This document shows positions 40,627-49,072 of a stretch of 64,000 nt of DNA, piece by piece. Each line of letters starts with the position of its first letter. The stretch's first letter is position 1. The stretch is from JAWLHU01 sp049325315. GTDB taxonomy: Bacteria; Bacillota; Sulfobacillia; Symbiobacteriales; Symbiobacteriaceae. The notes beneath the pieces were generated by a model that worked only from the letters and a program-made list of their open reading frames with translations, searched no databases and was not told the DNA's origin. The stretch is taken from the NCBI GenBank assembly GCA_049325315.1, contig JBMONB010000052.1, positions 45,228 through 109,227 on the forward strand. Reading direction: 5' to 3'. A program made the translations under genes and the position numbers.

Positions 40627-41652
40627 GTGCCGGATGCAGCCCTTACGTTTCAGCCTGGCGGTAATTACATGGTGGGTAGTATTGTACGGGATTCAATGCA
40701 GGACATCCTTGATCGGGAAACCGGGCATGTGGCCCAGATTGTGGACACTTGGCTGAGCCAGGGACTGGACCACCTGCACCTCGTAGGCTGTGGCGGCTCC
40801 CTGGCCACCTTCATCCCGCCAAAGTGGCTGCTTGACCGCTTCTCACCGCTGCCTGTGGACGTGAACTCCGGCTGGGAGTTCGTCCATCGCCAGCCGGCCC
40901 GGCTGAATGCCCGTTCCGCCGCCATCCTGGCCTCGCATTCGGGCACCACCGAGGAGATCCTGGTGGGCCTTGATCTTGCCAAGTCTCGGGGAGCCCATAC
41001 GCTCTCGTTCTCCAAGCCCGGCACGCCCCTCACCCAGGGGGCAAAGGAAGCGATGACTTACAACTCGCCTGCCACGAACCTGAGCAAGCTACTGATGGGC
41101 TACCAGGTGGCGACGGAGCTGATCGGGCGCCTCGGCGACAAGGGCGCCGCAGCTGAGCTGCGCCAGGCGCTAGCTGCGTTGCCGGCGGGCATGGAGAGCG
41201 TCCGGGCTGCGACAGAGGAATGGGGCAAGGAGATGGCCCGTAAGTACAAGGGGGCCAACCAGTTCTACGTTGTGGGCACCGGTCTGCTGGCCGGCCTGAG
41301 CTACCAGTTCGTGACCTGCAACCTGCTGGAGATGCACTGGATCCACGCGGCGCCGCTCAACGCGGCCGAGTTCCGCCACGGCCCGTTCGAAATCGTGGAC
41401 AAGGATCTGCCGATGATCTTCCTGCTGGGCAATGACGAGTCCCGCCCGGTCGCCGAGCGCGCCCTTGCGTTTGCACAACGTCATGGCGCCGACACGATTG
41501 TGGTGGACCTGAAGGAGTTGCCGGGGAATATCCACCCCTGGCTGGCGGCTTTTGGCGTACACCTGCCGCTGCAGTGGTTCAACTGGTGCCTGGGTGAGGA
41601 GCGGAATCACCCGACCTCGACCCGCCGTTACATGGGCGTGGTGCCGTACTAA
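40627..41652 (+). CDS. frlB: FrlB-like fructoselysine/glucoselysine-6-phosphate deglycase (SIS)
   Basis: The likely start is GTG 40627 behind GGGGAGGAATTATTC, giving 341 aa, the usual FrlB length. Two SIS domains are present: H-L-V-G-C-G-G-S-L-A-T, S-H-S-G-T-T-E-E, then V-V-G-T-G-L-L-A-G-L. A-A-E-F-R-H-G-P-F-E is the sugar-isomerase active-site block. The enzyme splits phosphorylated Amadori products into glucose 6-phosphate and the free amino compound. The kinase FrlD follows 23 bp downstream. Confidence 0.85.
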   Translation: MPDAALTFQPGGNYMVGSIVRDSMQDILDRETGHVAQIVDTWLSQGLDHLHLVGCGGSLATFIPPKWLLDRFSPLPVDVNSGWEFVHRQPARLNARSAAILASHSGTTEEILVGLDLAKSRGAHTLSFSKPGTPLTQGAKEAMTYNSPATNLSKLLMGYQVATELIGRLGDKGAAAELRQALAALPAGMESVRAATEEWGKEMARKYKGANQFYVVGTGLLAGLSYQFVTCNLLEMHWIHAAPLNAAEFRHGPFEIVDKDLPMIFLLGNDESRPVAERALAFAQRHGADTIVVDLKELPGNIHPWLAAFGVHLPLQWFNWCLGEERNHPTSTRRYMGVVPY

Positions 41653-41675
41653 GCGGTTTGCAGGAGGGAGAACCC

Positions 41676-42509
41676 ATGCGCCTGGCAGCCATCGGGGACA
41701 ATTGCATCGACGTGTACACCAATAAAGGGATGGCCTACCCCGGCGGCGGGCCGGTCAACTTCGCCGTACAGGCGCGCCGCCTCGGGGCGGAAACCGCTTA
41801 TATCGGCGTCGTCGGCGGTGATGAGCACGGCCGCTGGCTCGCCGACGCCCTGGCGGCGGAGGGGGTGGAGACTACCCACCTGACCGTAGTAGAGGGTGAT
41901 ACAGCGGTAGCCTACGTGCGCCTGGAAGGTGCGGAGCGGACCTTTATCGGCAGCCAGCCGGGGGTGCGCGGACAGCTGGCTGTGACGCCCGAGACCGAAA
42001 GGTATCTCAGTGGCTTCGATTTGATTCACACGACCCTCGACGGCCGCGTGGACGAGCACATCCCCGCTTGGCACCAGGCGGGGAAGCGGATCTCCTATGA
42101 CTTCAGCCACCGGGCCAGGCCCGAGCAGCTGGCCCTGCTGCCCCATATAGAATGTGCGTTCTTTTCGGGCCAGAAGGTCCGCGCAGAGGACGGTCCGGCG
42201 CTGCTCAAGGAGCATCACGGACGGGGGGCGACCCTGGCGGTGATGACCTTCGGCGAAGAGGGCAGCCTGGCCTACGACGGCCATCGCCTCTATTACCAGC
42301 CGGCGCTGCCGGCGTCGGTGGTGGACACCCTTGGCGCTGGCGACTCCTTCCAGGCAGGCTTTGTCGTGGCCTACTTACAGACGGAGTCCATTCAGGCGGC
42401 GCTGGCAGCAGGAGCTGCCACCGCCGTGAGGGCAATCAGTAACTATGGCGGGTTCGGACAGGGCCGTCCCACACCGACCGACCTGGTGGCCCGCACGCCG
42501 CAGAAATAA
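41676..42509 (+). CDS. frlD: FrlD-like fructosamine kinase (PfkB family)
   Basis: ATG 41676 behind CAGGAGGGAGAACCC gives 277 aa. PfkB signatures are G-G-G-P-V-N-F-A-V-Q-A-R-R-L-G near the start and D-T-L-G-A-G-D-S-F-Q-A-G near the end (catalytic Asp in GAGD). The opening A-A-I-G-D-N-C-I-D-V-Y matches FrlD closely. It would phosphorylate a fructosyl-amino acid at C6 before FrlB acts. Confidence 0.87.
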   Translation: MRLAAIGDNCIDVYTNKGMAYPGGGPVNFAVQARRLGAETAYIGVVGGDEHGRWLADALAAEGVETTHLTVVEGDTAVAYVRLEGAERTFIGSQPGVRGQLAVTPETERYLSGFDLIHTTLDGRVDEHIPAWHQAGKRISYDFSHRARPEQLALLPHIECAFFSGQKVRAEDGPALLKEHHGRGATLAVMTFGEEGSLAYDGHRLYYQPALPASVVDTLGAGDSFQAGFVVAYLQTESIQAALAAGAATAVRAISNYGGFGQGRPTPTDLVARTPQK

Positions 42510-42530
42510 GACAGACAGGGAGACGGAAGC

Positions 42531-44603
42531 ATGCGCTTTATGATCGGTGTTGACGTGGGTGGTACATTCACGGACCTGACGCTGGTCGATGTGGCCGCGC
42601 AGGTCGTGCACACCCACAAGGTGCGGTCCACGCCGGCGGATCCCTCCCGGGCGATCATGACCGGTATCGTCGAGTTGGTGGAGATGACCCAGATTCCCTA
42701 CGACGCCGTGGATTACCTAGCTCATGGCACCACCGTAGCCACCAACGCCCTTATTGAGAAGAAGGGCGTGGCTACCGGTCTGCTTACCACGGAGGGCTTC
42801 CGGGACCTGCTGGAGATTGGCCGGCAGACCCGCCCTGCCCTTTATAACCCGCAGCTCCAAAAACCCGAACCGCTGGTGCCCGCGCACCTGCGCCTGGAGG
42901 TGCCCGAGCGCATCTACGCCAGTGGCGAGGTCCGCCAGCCTCTTGACCCAGGGGCGGTGCAGGCGGCAGTCGAGCAGTTGAAGGCCGCGGGCGTAAAGGC
43001 GGTCGCCATCTGCTTCCTGTTCTCCTACGTGAACCCCGAGCACGAAACGGCCACGGCTGAACTGGTGCAGGAGCTCTTCCCGGAAGCCTATGTTTCGGTC
43101 TCTCACCAGGTCGTGCCCGAGTTCCGGGAGTTTTCACGCCTCAGCACCACGGTGCTCAACGCCTATGTAGGCCCTGTCATGCAGCGCTACCTACGCAACT
43201 TCCAGAACTCGGTGCGCGAGGTGGGCATCAAAGTCGACCCCTATATTACGCAGTCCAACGGCGGGATCCTTTCGATTGAAGAAACCGTCCGCAACCCTGT
43301 TCGTACGGCGGTCTCCGGCCCCAGCGCCGGCGTGGTGGCGGCGGCCCACCTGGGCAGGCTGGCGGGAATTCGGAATATGATCACCTTTGATATGGGCGGC
43401 ACCAGTGCCGACATCAGCGTGATTTATCAGGGCGAGCCCCTGCTCTCTAACGAGCGTGAGGTGGAGGGCTGGCCCGCCCGCATTCCGATGCTCGACATCA
43501 TTACGATCGGCGCGGGTGGCGGTTCCATTGCCCACATCGACGCCGGCGGCGCCCTCAAGGTGGGCCCCGAGAGCGCCGGTGCGCAGCCCGGTCCTGCCTG
43601 CTACCCCGGGGGCGGCTCGGAGCCTACCGTAACCGATGCCAACGTGGTGCTCGGCCGCATGAATCCGGGCAAGATCCTGGGCGGGCGGATGGAGCTTAAC
43701 GCCGAGGCCGCCCGGCAGGCCGTGAACAGCCGGGTGGCAGAACGCTCGGGGCTCGACACCCTGACGGCGGCCAGCGGCATTATCGATGTCGTCAACGCCA
43801 ACATGGTGCGGGCGATCCGCTTGGTTTCCGTGGAGCGCGGCTACGATCCCCGCGAGTTCACCCTGGTCGCCTTCGGCGGAGCGGGTCCGCTGCACGCCGT
43901 CGCCCTGGCCCAGGAGCTGGACATTCCGCAGGTGCTGGTGCCGCCCTCGCCGGGCACCCTCTGCTCCCTGGGGTTACTTGTGACGGATATTCGCGCGGAC
44001 CATGTCGTCTCGAAGGTCCTGGTGCCGTCGCAGGAGTCCCTGCCCACCATCCAGCAGATCTTTGCCAAGCTCTCCGCCGAAGGCCGGGCGCTGCTGGAGA
44101 AGGAGCAGGTACCGGCGGAGCGCCGCCGATACATCCTGACGGTGGACGCCCGGTACCAGCGTCAGAATTACGAGCTTCCGATCAACGTGGAGGAGGGTGA
44201 ACTGACCCCCGCAGGACTGGCCGACCTGCTGAGCCGCTTCCACGCCGAGCACGCGCGGGCGTATGGCTACGCCCGCCCGCAGGCGCCGGTGGAGTTCGTC
44301 AACTTCCGCCTTACCGCCGTGGGCGAGCTGCCAAAGGCGCCTATCGCTGAGTACAGCCCCCGTACCGGCGGCAAGCCGCTGCCTCTGGGCGAGCGCAAGG
44401 TCTACTTCAAAGAGGCAAATGCCTACGTGAACTGCCCCGTCTACCAACGGGATGCCATTCAGCCGGGCGACGAACTGGTGGGTCCGGCCATCGTCGAGCA
44501 GATGGACACCACCGTGGTCGTTCCGCCAGGCATGCGCTTCCATGCGGACACCTTCGGCAACCTTCTCATTGACGTGAAGGGCGGTGACCATCGTGGCGAA
44601 TAA
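42531..44603 (+). CDS. hyuA: hydantoinase/oxoprolinase A subunit
   Basis: ATG 42531 behind CAGGGAGACGGAAGC; 690 aa. The N-terminal hydantoinase A domain has I-G-V-D-V-G-G-T-F-T-D-L and A-H-G-T-T-V-A-T-N-A-L. The central actin-like ATPase part has T-F-D-M-G-G-T-S-A-D and G-A-G-G-G-S-I-A. Partnered with HyuB it hydrolyses cyclic amides with ATP: N-methylhydantoin, 5-oxoproline or related rings. Placement in the frl operon (21 bp after frlD) suggests a lactam or hydantoin arising from glycated substrates. Confidence 0.9.
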   Translation: MRFMIGVDVGGTFTDLTLVDVAAQVVHTHKVRSTPADPSRAIMTGIVELVEMTQIPYDAVDYLAHGTTVATNALIEKKGVATGLLTTEGFRDLLEIGRQTRPALYNPQLQKPEPLVPAHLRLEVPERIYASGEVRQPLDPGAVQAAVEQLKAAGVKAVAICFLFSYVNPEHETATAELVQELFPEAYVSVSHQVVPEFREFSRLSTTVLNAYVGPVMQRYLRNFQNSVREVGIKVDPYITQSNGGILSIEETVRNPVRTAVSGPSAGVVAAAHLGRLAGIRNMITFDMGGTSADISVIYQGEPLLSNEREVEGWPARIPMLDIITIGAGGGSIAHIDAGGALKVGPESAGAQPGPACYPGGGSEPTVTDANVVLGRMNPGKILGGRMELNAEAARQAVNSRVAERSGLDTLTAASGIIDVVNANMVRAIRLVSVERGYDPREFTLVAFGGAGPLHAVALAQELDIPQVLVPPSPGTLCSLGLLVTDIRADHVVSKVLVPSQESLPTIQQIFAKLSAEGRALLEKEQVPAERRRYILTVDARYQRQNYELPINVEEGELTPAGLADLLSRFHAEHARAYGYARPQAPVEFVNFRLTAVGELPKAPIAEYSPRTGGKPLPLGERKVYFKEANAYVNCPVYQRDAIQPGDELVGPAIVEQMDTTVVVPPGMRFHADTFGNLLIDVKGGDHRGE

Positions 44604-46359
44604 CGCGCGGCAGACTGGTTTGGGGAGCGCCGTCGATGCAGTGACCCTTGAGATTCTGGGCAACCGGCTGCTCTCGGTCGCAGAGGAGATGGGCGCCACC
44701 CTGATTAAGACGGCGTACTCGACCAATATCAAGGAGCGCAAGGACTGCTCCACGGCTGTCTTCGATGCGGAGGGCAATATGATTGCCCAGGCCGAGATGA
44801 TTCCCATGCACCTGGGCTCCATGCTGGGCATCGTGGAGGCGGTTCTGCAGAAGTATCCGGTAGAGCGGCTGCAGCCGGGCGACATGTTCATTGGTAACGA
44901 CCCCTACTCCGGTGGCGGTTCCCACTTGCCGGATATCACCCTGGCTGCACCCGTCTTTGTGGAGGGCCAGTTGGTCGGCTTCGTGGCCAACATTGCCCAT
45001 CATGCCGATGTGGGTGGCAAGGTGCCAGGCTCCACCTCGGGCGATGCCAACAGCATTTTCCAGGAGGGTGTGCGGATTCCGCTGGTACAGGTCTGCCGGG
45101 CGGGAGAACTGATCCAGGACATCGTCGACTTTATCACCCTGAACAGCCGGATTCCCCTGGATCGGGAAGGCGACCTGGCAGCCCAGATTGCGGCCAACCG
45201 GGTGGGCGCCCGCCGCCTGAGCGAGGTTGTGGCCCGCTATGGCCTGGACAGGTACAACGCCGCTGTCGATGCGCTGCTCGACTACGCTGAGGCGATGATG
45301 CGTGCCGGCATCGCCACCTTGCCGGATGGTGTCTATAGCTTCACGGACTATATGGATGATGATGGCGTGAACCTGGGCGTACCGGTGGCGATTAAGGCGA
45401 CCGTCACGATCGCGGGCGATACCGCCACCGTGGATTTCACCGGCTCGAGCAAACAGGTGGCGGGCCCGGTCAACGTGCCTCTGGGCGGCACCCTGGCCAC
45501 CGTTTTCTACTGCTTCAAGGCGCTGGTTGGGCCCAGCATCCCCTCCAACACCGGAATCTACCGGGCGCTGAAGGTGGTCGCCCCCGAGGGCACCATCGTC
45601 AACTGCTCGACGCCGGCCCCTGTAGGCGCCCGTATCGACGCATGTCAGCGGGTCGCCGACGTGATCTTCGGCGCCATGTTCGCCGCAGCGCCAGACCGGG
45701 TCATCGCCGGAAGCAATAGCAGCGTGACGACGGCGACCTTCTCGGGCACACATCCCGGCAACAAAAGCTTCTACGTCTATCTGGAGACCATTGCCGGGGG
45801 TTCGGGCAGCTTCTCTTCGGGCGATGGCCTGAGTGCTGTCCAGGTCCACATGACGAACACCTCGAACCTGCCTGTCGAGGCCCTCGAGCGTGAATACCCG
45901 CTGCTGGTGCAGCGCTACGGCCTGCGCCAGGACTCGGGCGGCGCCGGTCGCTACCGGGGCGGTCTCGGGATCGTCCGAGAGATCCGAGCGTTGCACGAGG
46001 GCGTCACCTTTTCGGGCCTGGGCGACCGGCAGCGCATTGCCCCCTGGGGCCTGGTGGGCGGCCACGATGGCGCCCCCGGCCGCTTCTACCTGGAGCGGGC
46101 CAGCGGCGAGGTACGGGAGCTCGGCTCCCGCGAGTCGGGCGTGCTCCTGGGCCCCGAGGATCTCATCCGGGTCTGCACGCCGGGCGCCGGCGGCTACGGC
46201 TCCCCCCTGGAGCGGGATCCCCAGCTGGTCCTGCGGGACCTCCAGGAGGGGAAGATTTCGGAGAGAGCAGTGCTTGAGGGGTACGGGGTGGTGCTGACCG
46301 CCAATGGCGAGCAAGTGGACCAGGCTGCCACTGAACAGCTTAGACTTTCTCGTTCCTAA
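44584..46359 (+). CDS. hyuB: hydantoinase/oxoprolinase B subunit
   Basis: A GTG at 44584 (or 44593) overlaps the hyuA end; about 590 aa. HyuB features are T-L-E-I-L-G-N-R-L-L-S-V-A-E-E-M-G, S-T-N-I-K-E-R-K-D-C-S, G-D-M-F-I-G-N-D-P-Y-S-G-G-S-H-L-P-D and, late, G-G-A-G-R-Y-R-G-G. The overlap implies translational coupling and a 1:1 complex. It is the last enzyme gene of the operon before the regulator. Confidence 0.9.
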   Translation: MTIVANNARQTGLGSAVDAVTLEILGNRLLSVAEEMGATLIKTAYSTNIKERKDCSTAVFDAEGNMIAQAEMIPMHLGSMLGIVEAVLQKYPVERLQPGDMFIGNDPYSGGGSHLPDITLAAPVFVEGQLVGFVANIAHHADVGGKVPGSTSGDANSIFQEGVRIPLVQVCRAGELIQDIVDFITLNSRIPLDREGDLAAQIAANRVGARRLSEVVARYGLDRYNAAVDALLDYAEAMMRAGIATLPDGVYSFTDYMDDDGVNLGVPVAIKATVTIAGDTATVDFTGSSKQVAGPVNVPLGGTLATVFYCFKALVGPSIPSNTGIYRALKVVAPEGTIVNCSTPAPVGARIDACQRVADVIFGAMFAAAPDRVIAGSNSSVTTATFSGTHPGNKSFYVYLETIAGGSGSFSSGDGLSAVQVHMTNTSNLPVEALEREYPLLVQRYGLRQDSGGAGRYRGGLGIVREIRALHEGVTFSGLGDRQRIAPWGLVGGHDGAPGRFYLERASGEVRELGSRESGVLLGPEDLIRVCTPGAGGYGSPLERDPQLVLRDLQEGKISERAVLEGYGVVLTANGEQVDQAATEQLRLSRS

Positions 46360-46451
46360 TTGTGAAGAGGAGGGGGATGCACTTGCCCCAGGAGCGCCGA
46401 ACTATGATACAATGCAGAACAAGAGGCGCCCTGAGGAGTGAGCCATCCACC

Positions 46452-47162
46452 ATGTTAGACCAGAAAAGCCCCAAGCCCCTATATACCCAGCTTGCGGAGC
46501 ATTTCCGCGGCATGATTGAGACGGGCGAGTTGAAGCCAGGTGATCAGTTCCCGGCCGAACTCGATCTGGTTCAGCGCTACGGCGTGGCTCGCATCACCGT
46601 CCGGCATGCCATAGCGGATCTGGTGAGTGAAGGACTGCTCATGCGGCGCCAGGGCAAGGGCACATTTGTCGCGGCGCCCAAGATCGAGCGGGCTCTGGTC
46701 AACGTCTCAAGCTTTTCGGCTCGGCTGCAGGCAGCTGGGCTCCAGCCCAGCGCCAAAATGCTTCGCTGCGAGGTGATCCCTGCACCGGAGCGGCTGGCCA
46801 AGGAACTGCGGATCGAGCCGGAGGCACCTGTGGTGGTTTTCACACGGTTGCGCTACTCCAACGGGGAGCCGCTGGCCCTTGAGTTCTCGCACTTGAGTCT
46901 TGATCGTTGCCCCGGGCTGGACGAGGTCGACCTGAATACGCAGTCCCTCTACCGGACGCTCGAGGACCGCTATGGCCTGCGGCCGACCCATTCCCGGAAG
47001 ACGTTGGAGCTGGCCCTGGCCCGACCCGAGGAGGCCGTCGCGCTGGATATCACCTCGGGCTCGCCGCTCTTCCTCCTCCGGGCGACTGTACTGGGTGATT
47101 CGGACCCTATCGAGTACGTGAAGACGCTGATGAGGGGCGATCGGATCCGGTTTCAGATCTGA
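46452..47162 (+). CDS. GntR/HutC-family regulator (FrlR-like)
   Basis: ATG 46452 with GAGGAGTGAG upstream gives 236 aa. A -10-like TACAAT at about 46408 suggests its own promoter. The wHTH spans 10-75 (P-L-Y-T-Q-L-A-E-H-F-R, Y-G-V-A-R-I-T-V-R-H-A-I). A UTRA effector domain follows from about 90, with V-V-V-F-T-R-L-R-Y. HutC-type regulators with UTRA domains sense sugar phosphates or amino acids. It probably binds the ACAATATAG-type sites at 38473, 40421 and 40558 and responds to a fructosamine phosphate. Confidence 0.88.
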   Translation: MLDQKSPKPLYTQLAEHFRGMIETGELKPGDQFPAELDLVQRYGVARITVRHAIADLVSEGLLMRRQGKGTFVAAPKIERALVNVSSFSARLQAAGLQPSAKMLRCEVIPAPERLAKELRIEPEAPVVVFTRLRYSNGEPLALEFSHLSLDRCPGLDEVDLNTQSLYRTLEDRYGLRPTHSRKTLELALARPEEAVALDITSGSPLFLLRATVLGDSDPIEYVKTLMRGDRIRFQI

Positions 47163-47184
47163 CGCCGGGTTTCACACCAGAAGA

Positions 47185-47223
47185 AAAGTCCCGGACCGTG
47201 CAGTCGGCGCGGTTCGGGACTTT
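47185..47223 (+). terminator. rho-independent terminator of the frl block
   Basis: AAGTCCCGGACCG and CGGTTCGGGACTT form the stem, followed by a T-rich tail. It lies 23 bp after the regulator stop. The stretch 47224-47378 shows no gene. Confidence 0.8.
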
Positions 47224-47378
47224 CGCGTTATTGCGTGCAGTGCTCGCGGAGGAGCCAGTTGCTTCTATAGGCCTTGCCCTCCCATCAAGCGGAGTGAAAA
47301 CTGCATGGCCGAAAGGAGTTCCTGCCTTGAGTTTCTTGCATATGCTCCACTACAACCCGCTGTATAGGGGGATAGCGG

Positions 47379-47512
47379 TGTCAGGTGCAACCCAGGGGAC
47401 CAGGGACGGCACCGGTGGGATCAAGGTCATTGTAATGTGCTCACCCGCATCAAATCCCGACTTGTTGGACAGAGTTTATCGAATCCTAGCGGACAGTGAA
47501 GCTACCCAGTAA
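47379..47512 (+). CDS. recombinase-linked microprotein (copy 2)
   Basis: GTG 47379 follows AGGGGGATAGC and gives 44 aa. A Gly/Thr-rich start precedes I-K-V-I-V-M and P-D-L-L-D-R-V-Y-R-I-L-A-D. It aligns with the product of 15990-16142 (E-L-L-E-R-V-Y-E-I-L-A-S). There it lies beside a serine recombinase; here a spoVR 3' copy begins only 165 bp downstream and no recombinase remains. It may mark the place of a deleted recombinase gene. Confidence 0.5.
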
Positions 47513-47664
47513 GGCCGGGCATCTCACGAGGCCCGGGGAACCTGGTCCCGTAACCAATCGGCTCCAGCAACGGGAATGGAAGAGCAAAGATGGCGCCAGC
47601 CTTTGATGGGCGGGTAGCTATCAGTACTACCGGCTGCGTCAGTTCGATGATACCGACCGGTTTT

Positions 47665-47917
47665 ATCTGCCCCAGTCTCCATGACCAACTTCGGCCAGCC
47701 CTATATTGTCGTGGAGGATGGCGACTTCAACGGCCGGCGTGAGCTCTACCTGCAGCACTACCACGACGGCCGTGACCTGGATGTCCCCTACGCCGAGCGG
47801 ACCCTGCAGTACGTCTACCAGCTCTGGGGCCGGCCGGTCCACCTGGAGACGAGGCAGGGGGAGAAGACCGTCATCCTAACCTGCCAGGCAGACGGGGTGC
47901 AGCGGATCGAGGTGTAG
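47665..47917 (+). pseudogene. displaced spoVR 3' end, copy 3
   Basis: ATCTGCCCCAGTC (right-end motif) precedes TCCATGACC at 47678. The last 78 codons of SpoVR follow to TAG 47915-47917, with mostly synonymous differences from the other copies. A GGGGGAGCC.../GGGGCTCCCC hairpin (47924-47955) follows, a different terminator from that of the spoVR gene and copy 1 but like that of copy 4. Confidence 0.9.
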
Positions 47918-48202
47918 CCCAAAGGGGGAGCCGCCACTCGGGAGTGGGGCTCCCCTTCGCCTGTGCCGGAATGGGTGCGGGCCGAATCACTATGCATCAC
48001 CTCCATTGACCAGACCGAGGGCTGACCGTTACCCGGAGAGCGGGCCGCGGGAAGTTGGTGATCTTCATCGGCAGGAGGATGGGGGAATCCACCTCTAGGG
48101 TGCTCAGACTACGCCTCAATTGGCCCTTTCGGCTTGCCCTGCTCCGCCCAGGACTTGGCGGGAACCTCTCGAACTATCGAAAGAGAGGGGGGGTCACCCT
48201 TG

Positions 48203-49072
48203 ATGAGACGGCCCATGTGGTGGTTGCTCCTAATCCTGATCTCGCTAACGGCGTGTGGGCGGGCAGCCCCCACCCAGATTCGCTTCGACCAGGTGGAGGA
48301 ATACCCTCATACCCGGCGCTTGCATGACACGCTTCGCATCGGGGTGGTGACCATGCTGTCGCCACGTGAGAGCTTCGCGGCCTACCGAGACCTCGCCGAT
48401 CACCTGGGCGAGCAGTTGGGTCTCCCAGCCGACATGGTGCTGCGGAAGTCCTATGCCGAACTGAACGAACTGGTCCGGACGGCTGCCGTAGACCTGGCAC
48501 TGGTGGGATACGGTGGCTATGAGGCCGGGCGGCAGCAGTTTGGGATGCAGGCGCTGGCGATGGGGCAGCTTGACGGCGCCACGGAGAGTGACGCCCTGCT
48601 CCTCGTCCGCACCGACAGCACGGCAGTGCAGTTTCGTGACCTGCGGGGAGCTGCCGTCGCCTTCACCGACCCGCTCTCCATCTCCGGCCATCTGGCACTT
48701 CGGGGCTGGATGGCGGAACAGGAGCTGATTCCTGAAGCGTTTTTTGGCAAGGTGCTCTTTACCTACAGCCAAGATGGTGCTGTCGATGCGGTGATCGGGC
48801 GGGTTGTGGATGGAGCCGTTGTAGATGCCTACCAATACCGGTCCTACCTCGGTCAGCATCCCAACTTGGACGGCAAACTCAGGGTGCTGATGCGGCTGAA
48901 GACGCCGGGCTCCATGCTCTTCGCGGCGAGGGCCGACCTGCCTGCAGAGAAGGCGGCCCAATATCGGCGGGTCCTTCTTGCCATGTCTGACTCGCAGGCC
49001 GGCCGGAAGGTGCTGGCCGGGCTCATGGTCGAACGGTTCGTTCCTCCGCCGAAGGAGGATGACGGGCCATGA
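48203..49072 (+). CDS. PhnD-like substrate-binding lipoprotein, probable sensor partner
   Basis: ATG 48203 gives 289 aa. The signal peptide ends in a lipobox (I-S-L-T-A-C-G). The PhnD/TtrS-type periplasmic fold is seen in L-R-I-G-V-V-T-M-L-S-P, Y-A-E-L-N-E-L-V, V-D-L-A-L-V-G-Y-G-G-Y and A-V-A-F-T-D-P-L-S-I-S-G. The stop overlaps the histidine kinase start. In TtrS such a domain is fused to the kinase and senses tetrathionate; here it may be the detached sensor of the kinase. An ABC importer is not encoded nearby. Confidence 0.8.
   Translation: MRRPMWWLLLILISLTACGRAAPTQIRFDQVEEYPHTRRLHDTLRIGVVTMLSPRESFAAYRDLADHLGEQLGLPADMVLRKSYAELNELVRTAAVDLALVGYGGYEAGRQQFGMQALAMGQLDGATESDALLLVRTDSTAVQFRDLRGAAVAFTDPLSISGHLALRGWMAEQELIPEAFFGKVLFTYSQDGAVDAVIGRVVDGAVVDAYQYRSYLGQHPNLDGKLRVLMRLKTPGSMLFAARADLPAEKAAQYRRVLLAMSDSQAGRKVLAGLMVERFVPPPKEDDGP

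Noticed and set aside
44566..46314. 582-codon minus-strand frame opposite hyuB
   Set aside because: The composition (His, Gly, Asp, Gln rich) is typical of an antisense shadow, while hyuB on the plus strand shows clear family motifs.
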